A stretch of 64,000 nt of DNA from Photobacterium phosphoreum (GCF_002954725.1 NZ_MSCQ01000001.1:779857-843856); one strand, 5' to 3'. Shown: positions 30,660-40,498, counted from the stretch's first letter. Made by a program: numbers and translations. Notes: generated from the sequence alone by a model not told the origin.

Positions 30660-30812
30660 GTGTAAGTTAATGATATTTAAAAATAGGATGATTAAATTTA
30701 TTATTATGTGACTTACACATTTGACTACTTTATTAACTGAATATAATGTCTTGCGGTATTGGTATGTTAATTGCTTTAGAAATAAAGATCATTATTTTCG
30801 GTTGTGTAAGTT

Positions 30813-31370
30813 ATGTCAAATCTAGATATTAGTCGTCGTAAATTTTTAACAGTTAGTGGATTAGCGGTTGGGGCATGTATGTTACCCAATATATCTTTAG
30901 CAAGTCCTTTTCAAGCAACAACACCTCGGACAATGTTATTACGCAATTTGCATACGGGTGAAGAATTAGAAACTAAATATTTCAATGGTAAAACCTACGT
31001 AGGTAAGGAAGTTCGACGGTTAGATCATCTTTGTCGTGATTTCCGTCAAAATGAAATTGCTCGCATAGATCGTCGTTTGTATGATGCGATTGCACAAATT
31101 CAATCTTATCTTGGGCATGAAGGTTACGCACAACTCTTTTCTGGCTACCGCTCGTCTAAAACCAATAAAATGTTGGCAAAACGTAGTGGTGGCGTTGCAA
31201 AGAAAAGCTATCACATGAAAGCGCAAGCTATCGACTTTAATCTTGAAGGGGTTCCTTTAGCTAAAATCCGTAAAGCGGCATTAGATTTAAAAATAGGTGG
31301 TGTTGGTTACTATCCAAATAGCCAGTTTGTCCATATTGATACTGGGCCTGTACGTAATTGGAGAGGGTAG
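30813..31370 (+). CDS. mepK: MepK (YcbK), DUF882 peptidoglycan hydrolase
   Basis: A 185-residue Tat-exported protein: SRRKFL at 8-13 followed by a hydrophobic segment. The M15-like metallopeptidase domain has FSGYRSSKTN, KKSYHMKAQAIDF (H and D zinc ligands) and FVHIDTG (H). E. coli MepK cleaves 3-3 and 4-3 cross-links and is encoded next to ldtD, so the two act on the same cross-links in opposite senses. It lies 153 bases after ldtD and 79 bases before gloC. Confidence 0.92.
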   Translation: MSNLDISRRKFLTVSGLAVGACMLPNISLASPFQATTPRTMLLRNLHTGEELETKYFNGKTYVGKEVRRLDHLCRDFRQNEIARIDRRLYDAIAQIQSYLGHEGYAQLFSGYRSSKTNKMLAKRSGGVAKKSYHMKAQAIDFNLEGVPLAKIRKAALDLKIGGVGYYPNSQFVHIDTGPVRNWRG

Positions 31371-31449
31371 TTTATTCCAGCCCGAATCTGTATTTTTAAT
31401 GATATTCATGGCATGCTTCCCTAAATAATGTCTCAGTTAGGAAGTATGA

Positions 31450-32103
31450 ATGAGTCTTCAATACAAAATTGTGCCCGTTACGCCATTCGAGCAGAACTGC
31501 TCTATTATATGGTGTGATGAAACACGCCAAGCAGCGATTGTCGATCCTGGTGGCGATATTCAACAACTTCAACAAGTCGTTGAAGAGCTAGGTGTTAACG
31601 TTACTCAATTATTATTAACCCATGGACATTTAGATCATGTGGGTGGTACTGAGCCTCTTTCTCAGATTCTGGGTGTGCCTATTATTGGTCCACAACAGGC
31701 TGATGAATTTTGGCTGCAAGGATTACCTCGCCAAAGTGAAATGTTTGGCTTCCCAATGACAGAAGCATTTGCGCCGACTCAATGGCTAAACGATGGCGAT
31801 GTGGTTAGCGTGGGTAATCAAGCTTTACAAGTATTCCATACTCCAGGTCATACTCCGGGGCATGTGATTTTTTATAGTGCAGATGCTAATGTGGCGTTTG
31901 TAGGAGATGTGTTATTCAAAGGGGGGATTGGTCGTACTGATTTTCCACAAGGTGATCATCCAACATTGGTAAACTCTATTAAGACAAAGTTGTGGCCTTT
32001 AGGTAATGAGGTTACATTTATTCCTGGGCATGGTCCATTATCGACGTTTGGCCATGAGCGTGTGACAAACCCATTTGTCGCCGATGAAATGCCGTTGTAT
32101 TAA
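31450..32103 (+). CDS. gloC: GloC (YcbL), metallo-beta-lactamase-fold glyoxalase
   Basis: Type II glyoxalase-like hydrolase of S-lactoylglutathione. The 217-residue cytoplasmic protein has THGHLDHVGG (about 57-66), a TPGHTPGHV motif near 135, FVGDVLFKGGIGRTD near 155 and FIPGHGP near 197, which are the complete metal ligands of the family. AGGAAG lies upstream of the ATG. It keeps its E. coli place after mepK (ycbK-ycbL) and ends at a terminator. Confidence 0.92.
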   Translation: MSLQYKIVPVTPFEQNCSIIWCDETRQAAIVDPGGDIQQLQQVVEELGVNVTQLLLTHGHLDHVGGTEPLSQILGVPIIGPQQADEFWLQGLPRQSEMFGFPMTEAFAPTQWLNDGDVVSVGNQALQVFHTPGHTPGHVIFYSADANVAFVGDVLFKGGIGRTDFPQGDHPTLVNSIKTKLWPLGNEVTFIPGHGPLSTFGHERVTNPFVADEMPLY

Positions 32104-32118
32104 TGGTTTTTATCGTTT

Positions 32119-32135
32119 GCTAACGCTGCGTTAGC
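32119..32135. repeat. Short hairpin downstream of gloC
   Basis: Perfect 7-bp inverted repeat (GCTAACG and CGTTAGC, three-base loop) without a T run, just before the gloC terminator. Confidence 0.5.
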
Positions 32136-32158
32136 ATCATTACAGAATAGATTTACTG

Positions 32159-32196
32159 AAAACCACTGATACTATTTATGATCAGTGGTTTTTTTA
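32159..32196 (+). terminator. Terminator of gloC
   Basis: A 12-bp stem (32159-32170 with 32181-32192, ten-base loop) followed by more T. Confidence 0.85.
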
Positions 32197-32319
32197 TATC
32201 TTTAATTTGGTAATAAATAATTTAGATGGCGAAAGCTTGCGTGAGGTTATTCTAAACGGTACTTTATACTCATTGGAACATATTTTGTTGTTTTTAGTGC
32301 TTATTAGGTATGTCTTATT

Positions 32320-32928
32320 ATGATTACAATTGCTTTAGTTGATGATCACGTCATTGTTCGTTCTGGTTTTGCTCAATTATTATCATTAGAGTCAGACATG
32401 ATGGTTATTAGTCAATTTAGCTCAGCACAAGAAGCGCGTAATGGATTAGCGAAACAGAGCGTTGATGTCTGTATTATTGATATATCAATGCCTGATGAGA
32501 GTGGATTGACGTTACTTGAAGATTTATCACGAAATATAGCATGTATTATGTTGAGTGTGCATGATACGGCAACAGTAGTGAATAAAGCATTAACGACGGG
32601 AGCAAAAGGATATCTCAGTAAACGTTGTAGTCCTGATGAGCTTACACAAGCGGTGAGAAAGGTTGCAAATGGTGAACGTTATTTGGCTTCTGATATAGAA
32701 ACACAATTAGGCAGTATTGATCCTTACCAACAATCGGTAGCGTGCTTAACCAAACGTGAACGTCAGATAAGTGAAATGCTGGCGACGGGTTTAGATGTTA
32801 AAGCGGTTGCGGTTGAGTTGGGGTTGAGTCATAAAACAGTTCATGTGCATCGTGCTAATGCAATGGATAAATTGAATGTGAGTAATAATGTTGAGTTAGT
32901 GAAGTATTTTCCACAAGAAGTATTGTAA
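32320..32928 (+). CDS. uhpA: UhpA, response regulator of hexose-phosphate sensing
   Basis: A 202-residue NarL/LuxR-type response regulator. The receiver domain has D8, D9, the phosphoacceptor D54 (same number as in E. coli UhpA) and [12 protein letters not shown] near 105. The HTH is in the C-terminal third ([15 protein letters not shown] ... [16 protein letters not shown]). It closely resembles UhpA over the whole length. It activates sugar-phosphate transport genes when UhpB phosphorylates it. It overlaps uhpB by one base (TAATG) and heads the uhpA-uhpB-uhpC operon. Confidence 0.93.
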   Translation: MITIALVDDHVIVRSGFAQLLSLESDMMVISQFSSAQEARNGLAKQSVDVCIIDISMPDESGLTLLEDLSRNIACIMLSVHDTATVVNKALTTGAKGYLSKRCSPDELTQAVRKVANGERYLASDIETQLGSIDPYQQSVACLTKRERQISEMLATGLDVKAVAVELGLSHKTVHVHRANAMDKLNVSNNVELVKYFPQEVL

Positions 32929-34481
32929 TGCGACATTATTTACTTACGTCATTGGGGGGAGGTTTATTTTTTATTTGTAGCTGGTTTTGTTTGTGGGTAA
33001 TCGCTTTTTATTTTTTAGGTGATCCTGTATTGGCCATTTTATTTTTCCCTTTTGCGCTACGATTAGGAATAACCTTACATACAGCAAACCGTTATTGGGT
33101 CATCATTTATGTTGCGGAATGGAGTTTAATTCTGCTACTTGCAAAAGTGCTTCATGATTTACCATGGTGGCCTATTTTAATTGCCAGTGCTTTATCATGG
33201 CCACTATTATGGTATATACGACGTTATTATTATGGCGATCAATGGCGACAGTTATTAGTCATGGCGGTGAGTATTATATCAACAGCTATTATTAATGTTG
33301 TTATCGTGGTCGGCTTTGGTTCTATTGCTCAAATACCAGTATCACCAGTTGGTATGATCTTTTTGATTAGCGTTACTGGCGGATTAATGTTGGTTCCAAC
33401 TTGTTATTTATTATGGAGCTTTTTATTTAATCGCTCATGGATCCCACTAACAGTTGCCTTAATTTCTCGACCATTAGAATTACGTCATCGTGATTTATGT
33501 TTATATGCATTACTTTTTATTGCTAATATTTTATTGCAAATAAACTTGCCTGATGAATTAAGTCGTTTTGCTCCATTTTGTTTAGCAATACCTATTATTG
33601 TGTTTGCTTATCGACATGGATGGCAAGGCGCATTACTCGGGACATTATTAAATAGTGTTGCGTTAATTGCTGCACGAAGTGGTGTCAGTAATATGGAGAT
33701 CACTGATTTACTGTTATCGTTATCAGCACAAAGTTTAACGGGTATTTTGTTAGGTCTTGGTATTCAACGCCAACGAGATCTTAACCGTAAGTTATTCTCT
33801 GAGTTAGGACGAAATCAGGCATTATCGCGCCAACTAATTGAAACAGAAGAGTCTGTTAGACGCGATGTTGCAAGAGAATTGCATGATGAAATAGGGCAAA
33901 ATATTACTGCGATTAGAATGCAAGCCAGCATTTTAAAACGCGTTGAAACCACGCCGGTGACTCAGCAATGTGCTTCTACTATCGAACAGTTATCGCTTAA
34001 TGTTTATGATACTGCCAAAGGCTTATTATCACGGTTGCGACCTAAAACCTTGGATGATCTTGGTTTAGCAAAAGCAGTTGAGCAAGTTGTTTGCGATTTA
34101 AAATTAGAAGATAAAGGTATTGATGTAGCAATGGCGTGGGGACATAAACAACAAGTGTTATGCGATACAACCAGTGTCACTTTATATCGAATTTGCCAAG
34201 AAGCCTTAAATAATATTGCTAAATATTCACAAGCGACAGAAGTGATTATTGAATTAGATATTGATCAAAAAATCAAATTACAAATTGAAGATAACGGCAT
34301 TGGTTTTAAAGCTGAAGATGCATTTAAAGGTTTTGGTTTACGCGGTATTCGTGAGCGTGTCGAAGTGTTGGGTGGGCATTGTTCAATAGTGAGTTACCAT
34401 CATGATGACAAATTTCAAAATAAAGGATTACGAAAACAAGAGACGGGCACAACATTGGTAATTATATTACCGATAGCATAA
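32928..34481 (+). CDS. uhpB: UhpB, membrane histidine kinase
   Basis: A 517-residue sensor kinase that works with UhpC to phosphorylate UhpA when external glucose-6-phosphate is present. The first 270 residues are a series of hydrophobic segments (MASE1-like). The HisKA_3 dimerisation domain contains ARELHDEIGQ, with H319 as the likely phosphorylation site. The ATPase domain has EALNNIAKYS (N box) and EDNGIGF (G box). It is translationally coupled to uhpA and 37 bases before uhpC. Confidence 0.92.
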   Translation: MRHYLLTSLGGGLFFICSWFCLWVIAFYFLGDPVLAILFFPFALRLGITLHTANRYWVIIYVAEWSLILLLAKVLHDLPWWPILIASALSWPLLWYIRRYYYGDQWRQLLVMAVSIISTAIINVVIVVGFGSIAQIPVSPVGMIFLISVTGGLMLVPTCYLLWSFLFNRSWIPLTVALISRPLELRHRDLCLYALLFIANILLQINLPDELSRFAPFCLAIPIIVFAYRHGWQGALLGTLLNSVALIAARSGVSNMEITDLLLSLSAQSLTGILLGLGIQRQRDLNRKLFSELGRNQALSRQLIETEESVRRDVARELHDEIGQNITAIRMQASILKRVETTPVTQQCASTIEQLSLNVYDTAKGLLSRLRPKTLDDLGLAKAVEQVVCDLKLEDKGIDVAMAWGHKQQVLCDTTSVTLYRICQEALNNIAKYSQATEVIIELDIDQKIKLQIEDNGIGFKAEDAFKGFGLRGIRERVEVLGGHCSIVSYHHDDKFQNKGLRKQETGTTLVIILPIA

Positions 34482-34518
34482 TGACAACGATAAATTCATT
34501 TATATTCTCAGGTATCGC

Positions 34519-35808
34519 ATGACCACATTATCAGATTCAACCGTTGATCAACGCTATAAATATTGGCGTTTGCATATTATGGTCAGCATGTATATTGGGT
34601 ATGCAGGGTTTTATTTAACCCGTAAAAACTTTACGTATGCAATGCCTGCAATGATCGCTGATTTAGGCTGGGATAAGTCAGATATTGGCATGATGGGAAC
34701 CTTATTCTATCTTACTTATGGTTGTTCAAAATTTATATCAGGGATGATATCTGATCGTGCAAATCCACGTTATTTTATGGGAATAGGGTTAATTGCAACC
34801 GGTATTATTAATATTTGTTTTGGTTTATCAAGTTCGATTCTGGCATTTACACTTTTGTGGGTAGCTAATGCATGGTTTCAAGGTTGGGGTTGGCCTGCGT
34901 GTTCTAAGTTGCTTACAACATGGTATTCACGCTCTGAACGCGGATTATGGTGGTCGTGTTGGAATACCGCTCATAATGTTGGAGGGGCGTTTATTCCATT
35001 ATTAGTGGGCTTTTTAACTCTGCATTATGGATGGCGTTATGGGTTCTTTATTCCGGGTATCATCGCAATAGTGATTGGTATTGGTTTATGCTGGCGGTTA
35101 CGAAATAAACCGACAGCGATGGGACTTCCTAGCGTTGGATTATGGCGTCATGACTATTTAGAAATTGCACAAGAAAATGAAGGCATTGGCCTTACACAAC
35201 GGCAAATATTGTTTAAGTATGTATTTACCAATAAGTATTTATGGCTACTTGCGATGAGCTATATATTGGTTTATATCGTTCGAACGGCGATTAATGATTG
35301 GGGTAATCTTTATCTTACAGAGCAGCATCATTATAGTTTGTTATCGGCTAATGGAGCGTTGTCACTATTTGAAGTAGGTGGTTTTTTTGGTTCACTGGTT
35401 GGTGGGTGGGGATCGGATAAATTATTCGGGGGCAACCGTGGGCCGATGATTTTATTGTTTGCCATGGGGATATTTTTAGCTGTTGCTGCATTATGGGTAA
35501 TGCCAGTGACAAGCTATATATTGCAATCTGGATGCTTTTTTGCAATTGGTTTTTTTATATTCGGACCCCAAATGTTAATTGGTATGGCTGCTGCTGAGTG
35601 CTCTCATAAAGACTCAGTAGGCGCTGCTACCGGTTTTGTGGGGTTATTTGCTTATATGGGCGCAGCGTTAGCTGGGTATCCTCTAGCGATTATTATGAAT
35701 CATTACCATTGGACCGGATTTTTTGTTGTAATTTCAGTGGCTGCTGCATTGATTGGATTACTGTTATTGCCTTTTCTTAAAGTACAAACATCGGCTGTTA
35801 TAGATTAG
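34519..35808 (+). CDS. uhpC: UhpC, membrane sensor of glucose-6-phosphate
   Basis: A 429-residue major facilitator protein of the organophosphate:phosphate antiporter family that acts as sensor rather than main transporter. The sequence follows E. coli UhpC closely (RYKYWRLHI start, GWGWPACSKLL, SHKDSVGAATGFVGLFAY, final LLLLPFLKVQT). UhpC and UhpT are hard to separate by motif; the position after uhpB and the N-terminus favour UhpC. No transporter gene (uhpT) follows in the window; it may lie elsewhere on the genome. Confidence 0.9.
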   Translation: MTTLSDSTVDQRYKYWRLHIMVSMYIGYAGFYLTRKNFTYAMPAMIADLGWDKSDIGMMGTLFYLTYGCSKFISGMISDRANPRYFMGIGLIATGIINICFGLSSSILAFTLLWVANAWFQGWGWPACSKLLTTWYSRSERGLWWSCWNTAHNVGGAFIPLLVGFLTLHYGWRYGFFIPGIIAIVIGIGLCWRLRNKPTAMGLPSVGLWRHDYLEIAQENEGIGLTQRQILFKYVFTNKYLWLLAMSYILVYIVRTAINDWGNLYLTEQHHYSLLSANGALSLFEVGGFFGSLVGGWGSDKLFGGNRGPMILLFAMGIFLAVAALWVMPVTSYILQSGCFFAIGFFIFGPQMLIGMAAAECSHKDSVGAATGFVGLFAYMGAALAGYPLAIIMNHYHWTGFFVVISVAAALIGLLLLPFLKVQTSAVID

Positions 35809-35816
35809 TTGCAACT

Positions 35817-36400
35817 TTAAGCTGCGGCTTTATAGCGGCGTAATAAACCGATAAAATCGGCAATGGGGCGATCAATAACATCGTCAGCAATAAAAAAATC
35901 AAACCCAAGTAATGCTCTATTATAACGCATTCGATTTGCAAGCATTGCTTGTAGTCCTCGAATTTGCTCGCCATTATCAGTAATATCCGTTGTTCAAGTA
36001 ATATTCTTGAGGCGACACGTGGACAGATATTACGAATGAAAGCATCATAATTTTTCAAACGGATGCCTATCCAAGGTAGGGATGAATGCCAACCTTGAGA
36101 GCCAAGAGTAGCATGACCAATATGAGCTATATTGTGCCATGTTGTCGTCCATCCACCATAGCGACTATGGTATTGGCAATGCATAAAGGTCAATGTAAAA
36201 CTGATACATGGCGTATTAATGACTTTTATCATCAGTAATAATACAACCGCCACTAAAACCACCATAATGCAGACGCTGATAGCGGATAATTGTGAGTTAA
36301 AATAACTGACAAAAGCGAGAGTGACAGTAATGATGCTGACAAATAATCCGATATAATGTTTTGTCGTTAATTTTTCCGCATGAATATGTAGTGTCTCCAC
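35817..36400 (-). pseudogene. DUF2982-like gene with frameshift
   Basis: The N-terminal 139 residues (two membrane segments at about 15-35 and 40-62, then GSQGWHSSLPWIGIRLKNYDAFIRNICPRVASRILLEQR) fit the DUF2982 family of Vibrionaceae. After EQR the open frame becomes an unrelated hydrophobic tail that ends at 35798. In the neighbouring frame the sequence resumes as ITDNGEQIRGLQAML ... FIGLLRRYKAAA and stops at 35817, which fits a soluble C-terminus. The junction lies at about 35978-35995. A small frameshifting indel, perhaps with loss of some residues, is the simplest reading. The gene is a pseudogene, or the assembly has an error here. Confidence 0.7.
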
Positions 36401-36697
36401 AGCGGCCTCCTTTAACTATTATTGCTATAATAACCATGTCAATACCATTATAAAACACACTATAGGTATATATTCTTAAAAAGCATTTCCATGGAGATAA
36501 CGATTTTTAGCCTTGTTTTTACTTATAATACGTCAAAATTGATGATTATTTGATGCTCAGTTGCGGGTGATCATATTTATTGATGGATAAATAATCGTTT
36601 GCTGGTAATTGCTAAATAACCTTGGTATAAAACGCGCTCACTTTTTCTCGCTGAAAATAGTGGTGATCGAAAGTAGTGTAACGGAGCAAATAAAACC
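36401..36697. other. Intergenic region
   Basis: About 300 AT-rich bases between divergent genes (DUF2982-like and the winged-helix hypothetical gene). No further gene, hairpin or recognisable operator was seen. It presumably holds both promoters. Confidence 0.5.
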
Positions 36698-37078
36698 ATG
36701 AGAATTTCTCACAAACGTAATATCCAGCGTAAACTGCATAAACAGAAACCTCTTTTAACCAATACAACTTCTGCAGTTAATAATACTCTAAAAATTGAAA
36801 CCGTGATTGAAACAGCAGAGATTGTAGATGTTGTCGCATCTAAGCCTATTGTTGCGTCTAAATCAGTAGTGGCATTAACCCCGAAACAGCAACAAGTTTT
36901 AGATATTGTCGTAAACCATACTGATGGATTAAATCCAAAAGGTATTGGTCTAGAAGCGGGTCAAGAAGAGGCTAAAGCGGCAGCTTGGGCCACCGGTGCG
37001 TTAAAAAAATTGACTGAAGAAAGGTTAGTTGAGCGCATCCAATTGGCAGGAAATAAAGTGTTATATAAAGCACTTTAA
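36698..37078 (+). CDS. Hypothetical protein with winged-helix-like C-terminus
   Basis: A 126-residue protein. The first 20 residues are strongly basic (ISHKRNIQRKLHKQKP), then a low-complexity Val/Ile/Thr linker (about 25-60), and from residue 61 a helical domain TPKQQQVLDIVVNHTDGLNPKGIG ... ATGALKKLTEERLVERIQLAGNKVLYKAL that looks like a small winged helix. It probably binds nucleic acid, but no family with known function was recognised. ACGGAG lies about 15 bases before the ATG. It is monocistronic and followed by a hairpin. Confidence 0.72.
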   Translation: MRISHKRNIQRKLHKQKPLLTNTTSAVNNTLKIETVIETAEIVDVVASKPIVASKSVVALTPKQQQVLDIVVNHTDGLNPKGIGLEAGQEEAKAAAWATGALKKLTEERLVERIQLAGNKVLYKAL

Positions 37079-37086
37079 AATATGCC

Positions 37087-37117
37087 AATCCCGCTTCTCA
37101 TTAAGAAGCGGGGATTT
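37087..37117 (+). terminator. Terminator of the winged-helix hypothetical gene
   Basis: A GC-rich stem of about 11 bp with one bulged G (ATCCCGCTTCT and AGAAGCGGGGAT) followed by TTTCTCTGTT. Confidence 0.65.
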
Positions 37118-37284
37118 CTCTGTTATTAGTTCTCGCTCCCTCTGAAATGTTATTTTTATTCTTTCTAATGTCATTATTATTATCTTTAATACAGAAAAAT
37201 GACGGTTGCTTTTTTACTCTGCTATAACTATTAATATGGAGAGTGATTCTCAAGGAGTGCGCAATATTCGGAGAAACTGATCTT

Positions 37285-37590
37285 ATGACGATGATAAGTG
37301 CAAAGGAATTTTCTGGTTGGCTACTTGAACGATTTGCAGATGAGACACAGGGAGTATCCCTCAGTCGCGAAGATATTAATATGTTAACGGGGAGACAAAG
37401 CTTTTCTCTCGGCTATATTCACGATATACATTATGAAGTTATGCGGCATGGAATGGCATTTGTAACGGATACTACAAGAGAAATGTTTTATCTTGTTCCG
37501 ATAACTGAACGGCCTTGGCGTAAGCAATTAGAGAAGCATTATGAACATGATCTTTATTGTAATGTATTACCATTGAATAAATCAGGTTAA
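37285..37590 (+). CDS. Hypothetical protein
   Basis: About 101 residues, soluble, no signal peptide or membrane segment. N-terminus MTMISAKEFSGWLLERFADE, then DINMLTGRQSFSLGYI and a C-terminal RPWRKQLEKHYEHDLYC. No family recognised. The start is chosen at the ATG at 37285 with GGAG about eleven bases upstream; a GTG at 37243 and an ATG at 37291 are also possible. It is transcribed toward aspC and shares a terminator with it. The acidic/aromatic composition looks like a normal folded protein. Confidence 0.6.
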   Translation: MTMISAKEFSGWLLERFADETQGVSLSREDINMLTGRQSFSLGYIHDIHYEVMRHGMAFVTDTTREMFYLVPITERPWRKQLEKHYEHDLYCNVLPLNKSG

Positions 37591-37612
37591 TATTATTGGT
37601 GTCACTATAGTC

Positions 37613-37646
37613 GATAAAAAAGAGGATAATTATCCTCTTTTTTATC
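37613..37646. terminator. Perfect palindromic bidirectional terminator
   Basis: A perfect 34-base palindrome with 17-base arms, A run on the left and T run on the right. It lies between the hypothetical gene at 37285 and the convergent aspC. Confidence 0.88.
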
Positions 37647-37664
37647 ATGGTTATTTATAATAGC

Positions 37665-38864
37665 TTATAAAACCGCAGCAATACCTTTACAGAGTGGCAG
37701 CATATTTGATTTTGTCATGCCAGCAACACTAATACGCCCCGAGCCAACAATATAGATAGCAAATTCATTTTTGAGACGGTTCACTTGATCTTTATTTAAG
37801 CCTGAAAATGAGAACATGCCGTTTTGACGTTCAATGAAGCTAAAGTCTGCATCCACACCGCATTGTTTTAATGTTGCCACAAAGAGTACGCGCATTTCTT
37901 GAATACGATCACGCATATCGGCAACTTCTTGTTCCCATTCTGCACGTAAAACAGCATCGTTTAGAATTTGAGTAACAATGGCAGCACCATGAGCGGGTGG
38001 ATTTGAATAAATAACACGTGCAATTGATTTTACTTGGCTAAAAGAGATTATTGCTTGTTCTGCATTTTTAGCAACTAAAGTAAATGCACCTACACGCTCG
38101 TTGTACAGTCCAAAGTTTTTAGAGAATGAACTTGCAACAAGGAGTTCGGGTACTTGATCTGCAAAGATACGTAATCCTTGAGCATCTTCTTCAACACCAC
38201 GAGCAAAGCCTTGGTAAGCAAAATCAAACATGGGTAATAAGCCTTTATCAAGGCAAAGTTTAGCCAGTGTTTGCCACTGAGTATTGGTTGGATCAATACC
38301 TGTAGGGTTATGACAACAACCATGAAGTAATACAACATCGCCTGATTTTGCTTGGTTTAGATCTACAATTGTTGCATCAAAATCAATATCTTTAGTTTGA
38401 GCGTTGTAGTAGCCATAAGTTTTTGTATCTAAACCTGCCGCACCAAATACACCATGGTGGTTAGCCCATGTAGGATTACTAATCCAAACGGTAACATCCC
38501 CTAACTGGCGTTTAATAAATTCAGCAGCAACGCGTAGAGCGCCTGTACCACCAGGTGCTTGTGCTGTTTGAATACGTTTCTCTGCAATAAGCGTAGAGTC
38601 TGCGCCAAAAAGAAGCTGTTGTACTGCTAGGCCATATTCAGGTGTTCCTGGAATACCAAGATAAGATTTGGTTGTTTCTTGTGCGAGTAAAATAGCTTCT
38701 GCTTTTTTTACCGTTGCTAGAATAGGTGTATTACCTGCTTCATTTTTATAAATACCCACACCGAGGTTAATTTTATGCGTTCTAGGATCAGCTTTAAAGT
38801 CATCTGTTAAACCGAGTATTGGATCAGCGGGTGCAGCTGTAATCTTTTCAAACATATTTTTCAT
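37665..38864 (-). CDS. aspC: AspC-like aspartate / aromatic aminotransferase
   Basis: PLP-dependent aminotransferase interconverting aspartate and 2-oxoglutarate with oxaloacetate and glutamate. The 399-residue protein starts [19 protein letters not shown], has the GIPGTPEYG substrate segment, [15 protein letters not shown] and [15 protein letters not shown] with the PLP lysine (around residue 249). The usual AspC start is the second Met (38855), 3 residues in, so the true start is unsure. It is preserved between gloC and asnS, as in E. coli, although uhpABC and other genes are inserted. Confidence 0.94.
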   Translation of the reverse strand: MKNMFEKITAAPADPILGLTDDFKADPRTHKINLGVGIYKNEAGNTPILATVKKAEAILLAQETTKSYLGIPGTPEYGLAVQQLLFGADSTLIAEKRIQTAQAPGGTGALRVAAEFIKRQLGDVTVWISNPTWANHHGVFGAAGLDTKTYGYYNAQTKDIDFDATIVDLNQAKSGDVVLLHGCCHNPTGIDPTNTQWQTLAKLCLDKGLLPMFDFAYQGFARGVEEDAQGLRIFADQVPELLVASSFSKNFGLYNERVGAFTLVAKNAEQAIISFSQVKSIARVIYSNPPAHGAAIVTQILNDAVLRAEWEQEVADMRDRIQEMRVLFVATLKQCGVDADFSFIERQNGMFSFSGLNKDQVNRLKNEFAIYIVGSGRISVAGMTKSNMLPLCKGIAAVL

Positions 38865-39028
38865 CCATGGGTAAGTAAATAGTTATGTCTCTATTTATAC
38901 CCTTAGTGATAGAAGTTTGACAAGAGAATGAAACAAAATTGTGAATATATATTTATATTTTCTATGCATTGTCATGATGACTATAGCCAATGGTATTAGA
39001 TGCGTAATATTGCCTCATGAATACAGAG

Positions 39029-40315
39029 CTAAGCGATTGTAATTTGATTACGACCATTATTTTTTGAATAATAAAGTGCCTGATCTGCCGCTTTGTAAGC
39101 ATCATTAAAATCTGTATTGGTGGTACTAATGCCACCGATAGACACTGTAATATCAAGATCTAATATAGGATATAAGGCAATAGCATCACATATTTGCTGT
39201 GCTTTTTTTGTGAGTTGATGACTCGTAATGTTGTTAAAAGAAAGCATAAATTCTTCTCCGCCCCAACGAATAGCAATATCATTTTTACGAATGCAATGAT
39301 TAATACGTTTGGTTACGTCACGAATAACTTTATCACCCATTTCGTGGCCATAGGTATCATTGACTTTTTTGAAATGATCGATGTCAATAATCAATAAATT
39401 AAAGTCATGCTGATTGAGCAGTTTGTTTTCATAGTAATCACGGCGATAAAAATGAGTCATTTGGTCATAACGCAAAATGAAATTTTTATTGATGATGAGT
39501 TTCTTAAGTGATAGATATAAAAACATGAATAAAAGAGACGGTAAAAAGGTGATTTTAAAAAGGGTATAAAAATTAATACCCAAATGAATAGGATCAACTT
39601 CTGAACAAGGCAATAATTCACTTTTTTGATAAAGATTATTATTTCCCATACTAATAATCGTCATTTTGTTACGATTGAATGTATCTAATATATTTTTGAA
39701 TATTGAGTTATTAAGGTCAATCGCTAATAAAGCATCTAATTTTTTATTGTTATATATCGGATAATAAACAGTACGAATAATCGCATTGGTTCCTTGCTCT
39801 TCATATATATCTGTTAACTTTATATTACAGCCATAAAAGGATTGATAAGTATCCTTTAGACCTTCGTTTTTAACAATCGAGTTAAGTACGATATGGTCAT
39901 ATATTTTCAAATAAACAGATCTAAGAGGATCAAAATGTGAATAGTGTGATGATGTTTCAAAAACAGCAATTGTCCAAATATGATTGTCAGTCAATTTATC
40001 TATTTGAGAACGTAATTTATTGATGCCTTTAGATAAGATCTTTGCTTCTACAGGAGAATTTACGATAACTGATACGTTATTAAATATATATTGTCCTTTT
40101 GTTAGATTGACTGTTCCTGTGTTATTATAAAAGGAACCAAATCGACGAGCACCAGAGTAAATACCTTCTAATGTTGTTACATATTGTTTTTGTAATTTAT
40201 TAATATTAAAAATATTATACATGAGATATAAACTAGAACAGATTATAAAAAATACTGTAAAAAGCTTTAATTGGAGAACGTTTTTTTTAAAAAATCCATT
40301 TACAGTTATAATCAT
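39029..40315 (-). CDS. Membrane diguanylate cyclase (GGDEF), copy 1
   Basis: A 428-residue membrane protein predicted to make cyclic di-GMP. Membrane segment about 16-37, a large periplasmic domain (38-250, no known sensor family recognised), a second segment about 252-272 and a C-terminal GGDEF domain from about 283. The active-site motif is GGEEF (352-356) and the inhibitory I-site RKND lies five residues before it, so it is probably an active, product-inhibited cyclase. The periplasmic domain contains C163 and C237, both conserved in the adjacent copy, so a disulphide is possible. It lies directly downstream of its paralogue, in the same orientation, and the next gene is aspC. Confidence 0.9.
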   Translation of the reverse strand: MIITVNGFFKKNVLQLKLFTVFFIICSSLYLMYNIFNINKLQKQYVTTLEGIYSGARRFGSFYNNTGTVNLTKGQYIFNNVSVIVNSPVEAKILSKGINKLRSQIDKLTDNHIWTIAVFETSSHYSHFDPLRSVYLKIYDHIVLNSIVKNEGLKDTYQSFYGCNIKLTDIYEEQGTNAIIRTVYYPIYNNKKLDALLAIDLNNSIFKNILDTFNRNKMTIISMGNNNLYQKSELLPCSEVDPIHLGINFYTLFKITFLPSLLFMFLYLSLKKLIINKNFILRYDQMTHFYRRDYYENKLLNQHDFNLLIIDIDHFKKVNDTYGHEMGDKVIRDVTKRINHCIRKNDIAIRWGGEEFMLSFNNITSHQLTKKAQQICDAIALYPILDLDITVSIGGISTTNTDFNDAYKAADQALYYSKNNGRNQITIA

Positions 40316-40379
40316 TATTATCCATGATATTAGGCTGTTGAAGATGACATTTTATATGTTCATACGACATGTTAAAATG

Positions 40380-40412
40380 AAAAATACTTATCGTGTCAAT
40401 AAGTATTTTTTA
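40380..40412. terminator. Hairpin with T run between GGDEF genes
   Basis: An 11-bp perfect stem (AAAAATACTTA with complement, nine-base loop) with a run of T on both strands. It would end transcription from the GGDEF copy 2 gene on the minus strand. Confidence 0.7.
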
Positions 40413-40415
40413 TCT

Positions 40416-40450
40416 ACATCATTTAATTCTTTTTAGGAATTAAATGATGT
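40416..40450. terminator. Second hairpin between GGDEF genes
   Basis: A 14-bp perfect stem (ACATCATTTAATTC and complement, seven-base loop) directly next to the other hairpin. The T run is weak, so it may act as a backup terminator. Confidence 0.6.
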
Positions 40451-40498
40451 TTTATCAATGGAAAAATAACTCTAACAGAGTGATTATATAACTATTTA

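Noticed and set aside
35817..36400. Programmed ribosomal frameshift in the DUF2982 gene
   Set aside because: No slippery heptamer with a following pseudoknot was seen at the junction; an indel is simpler.
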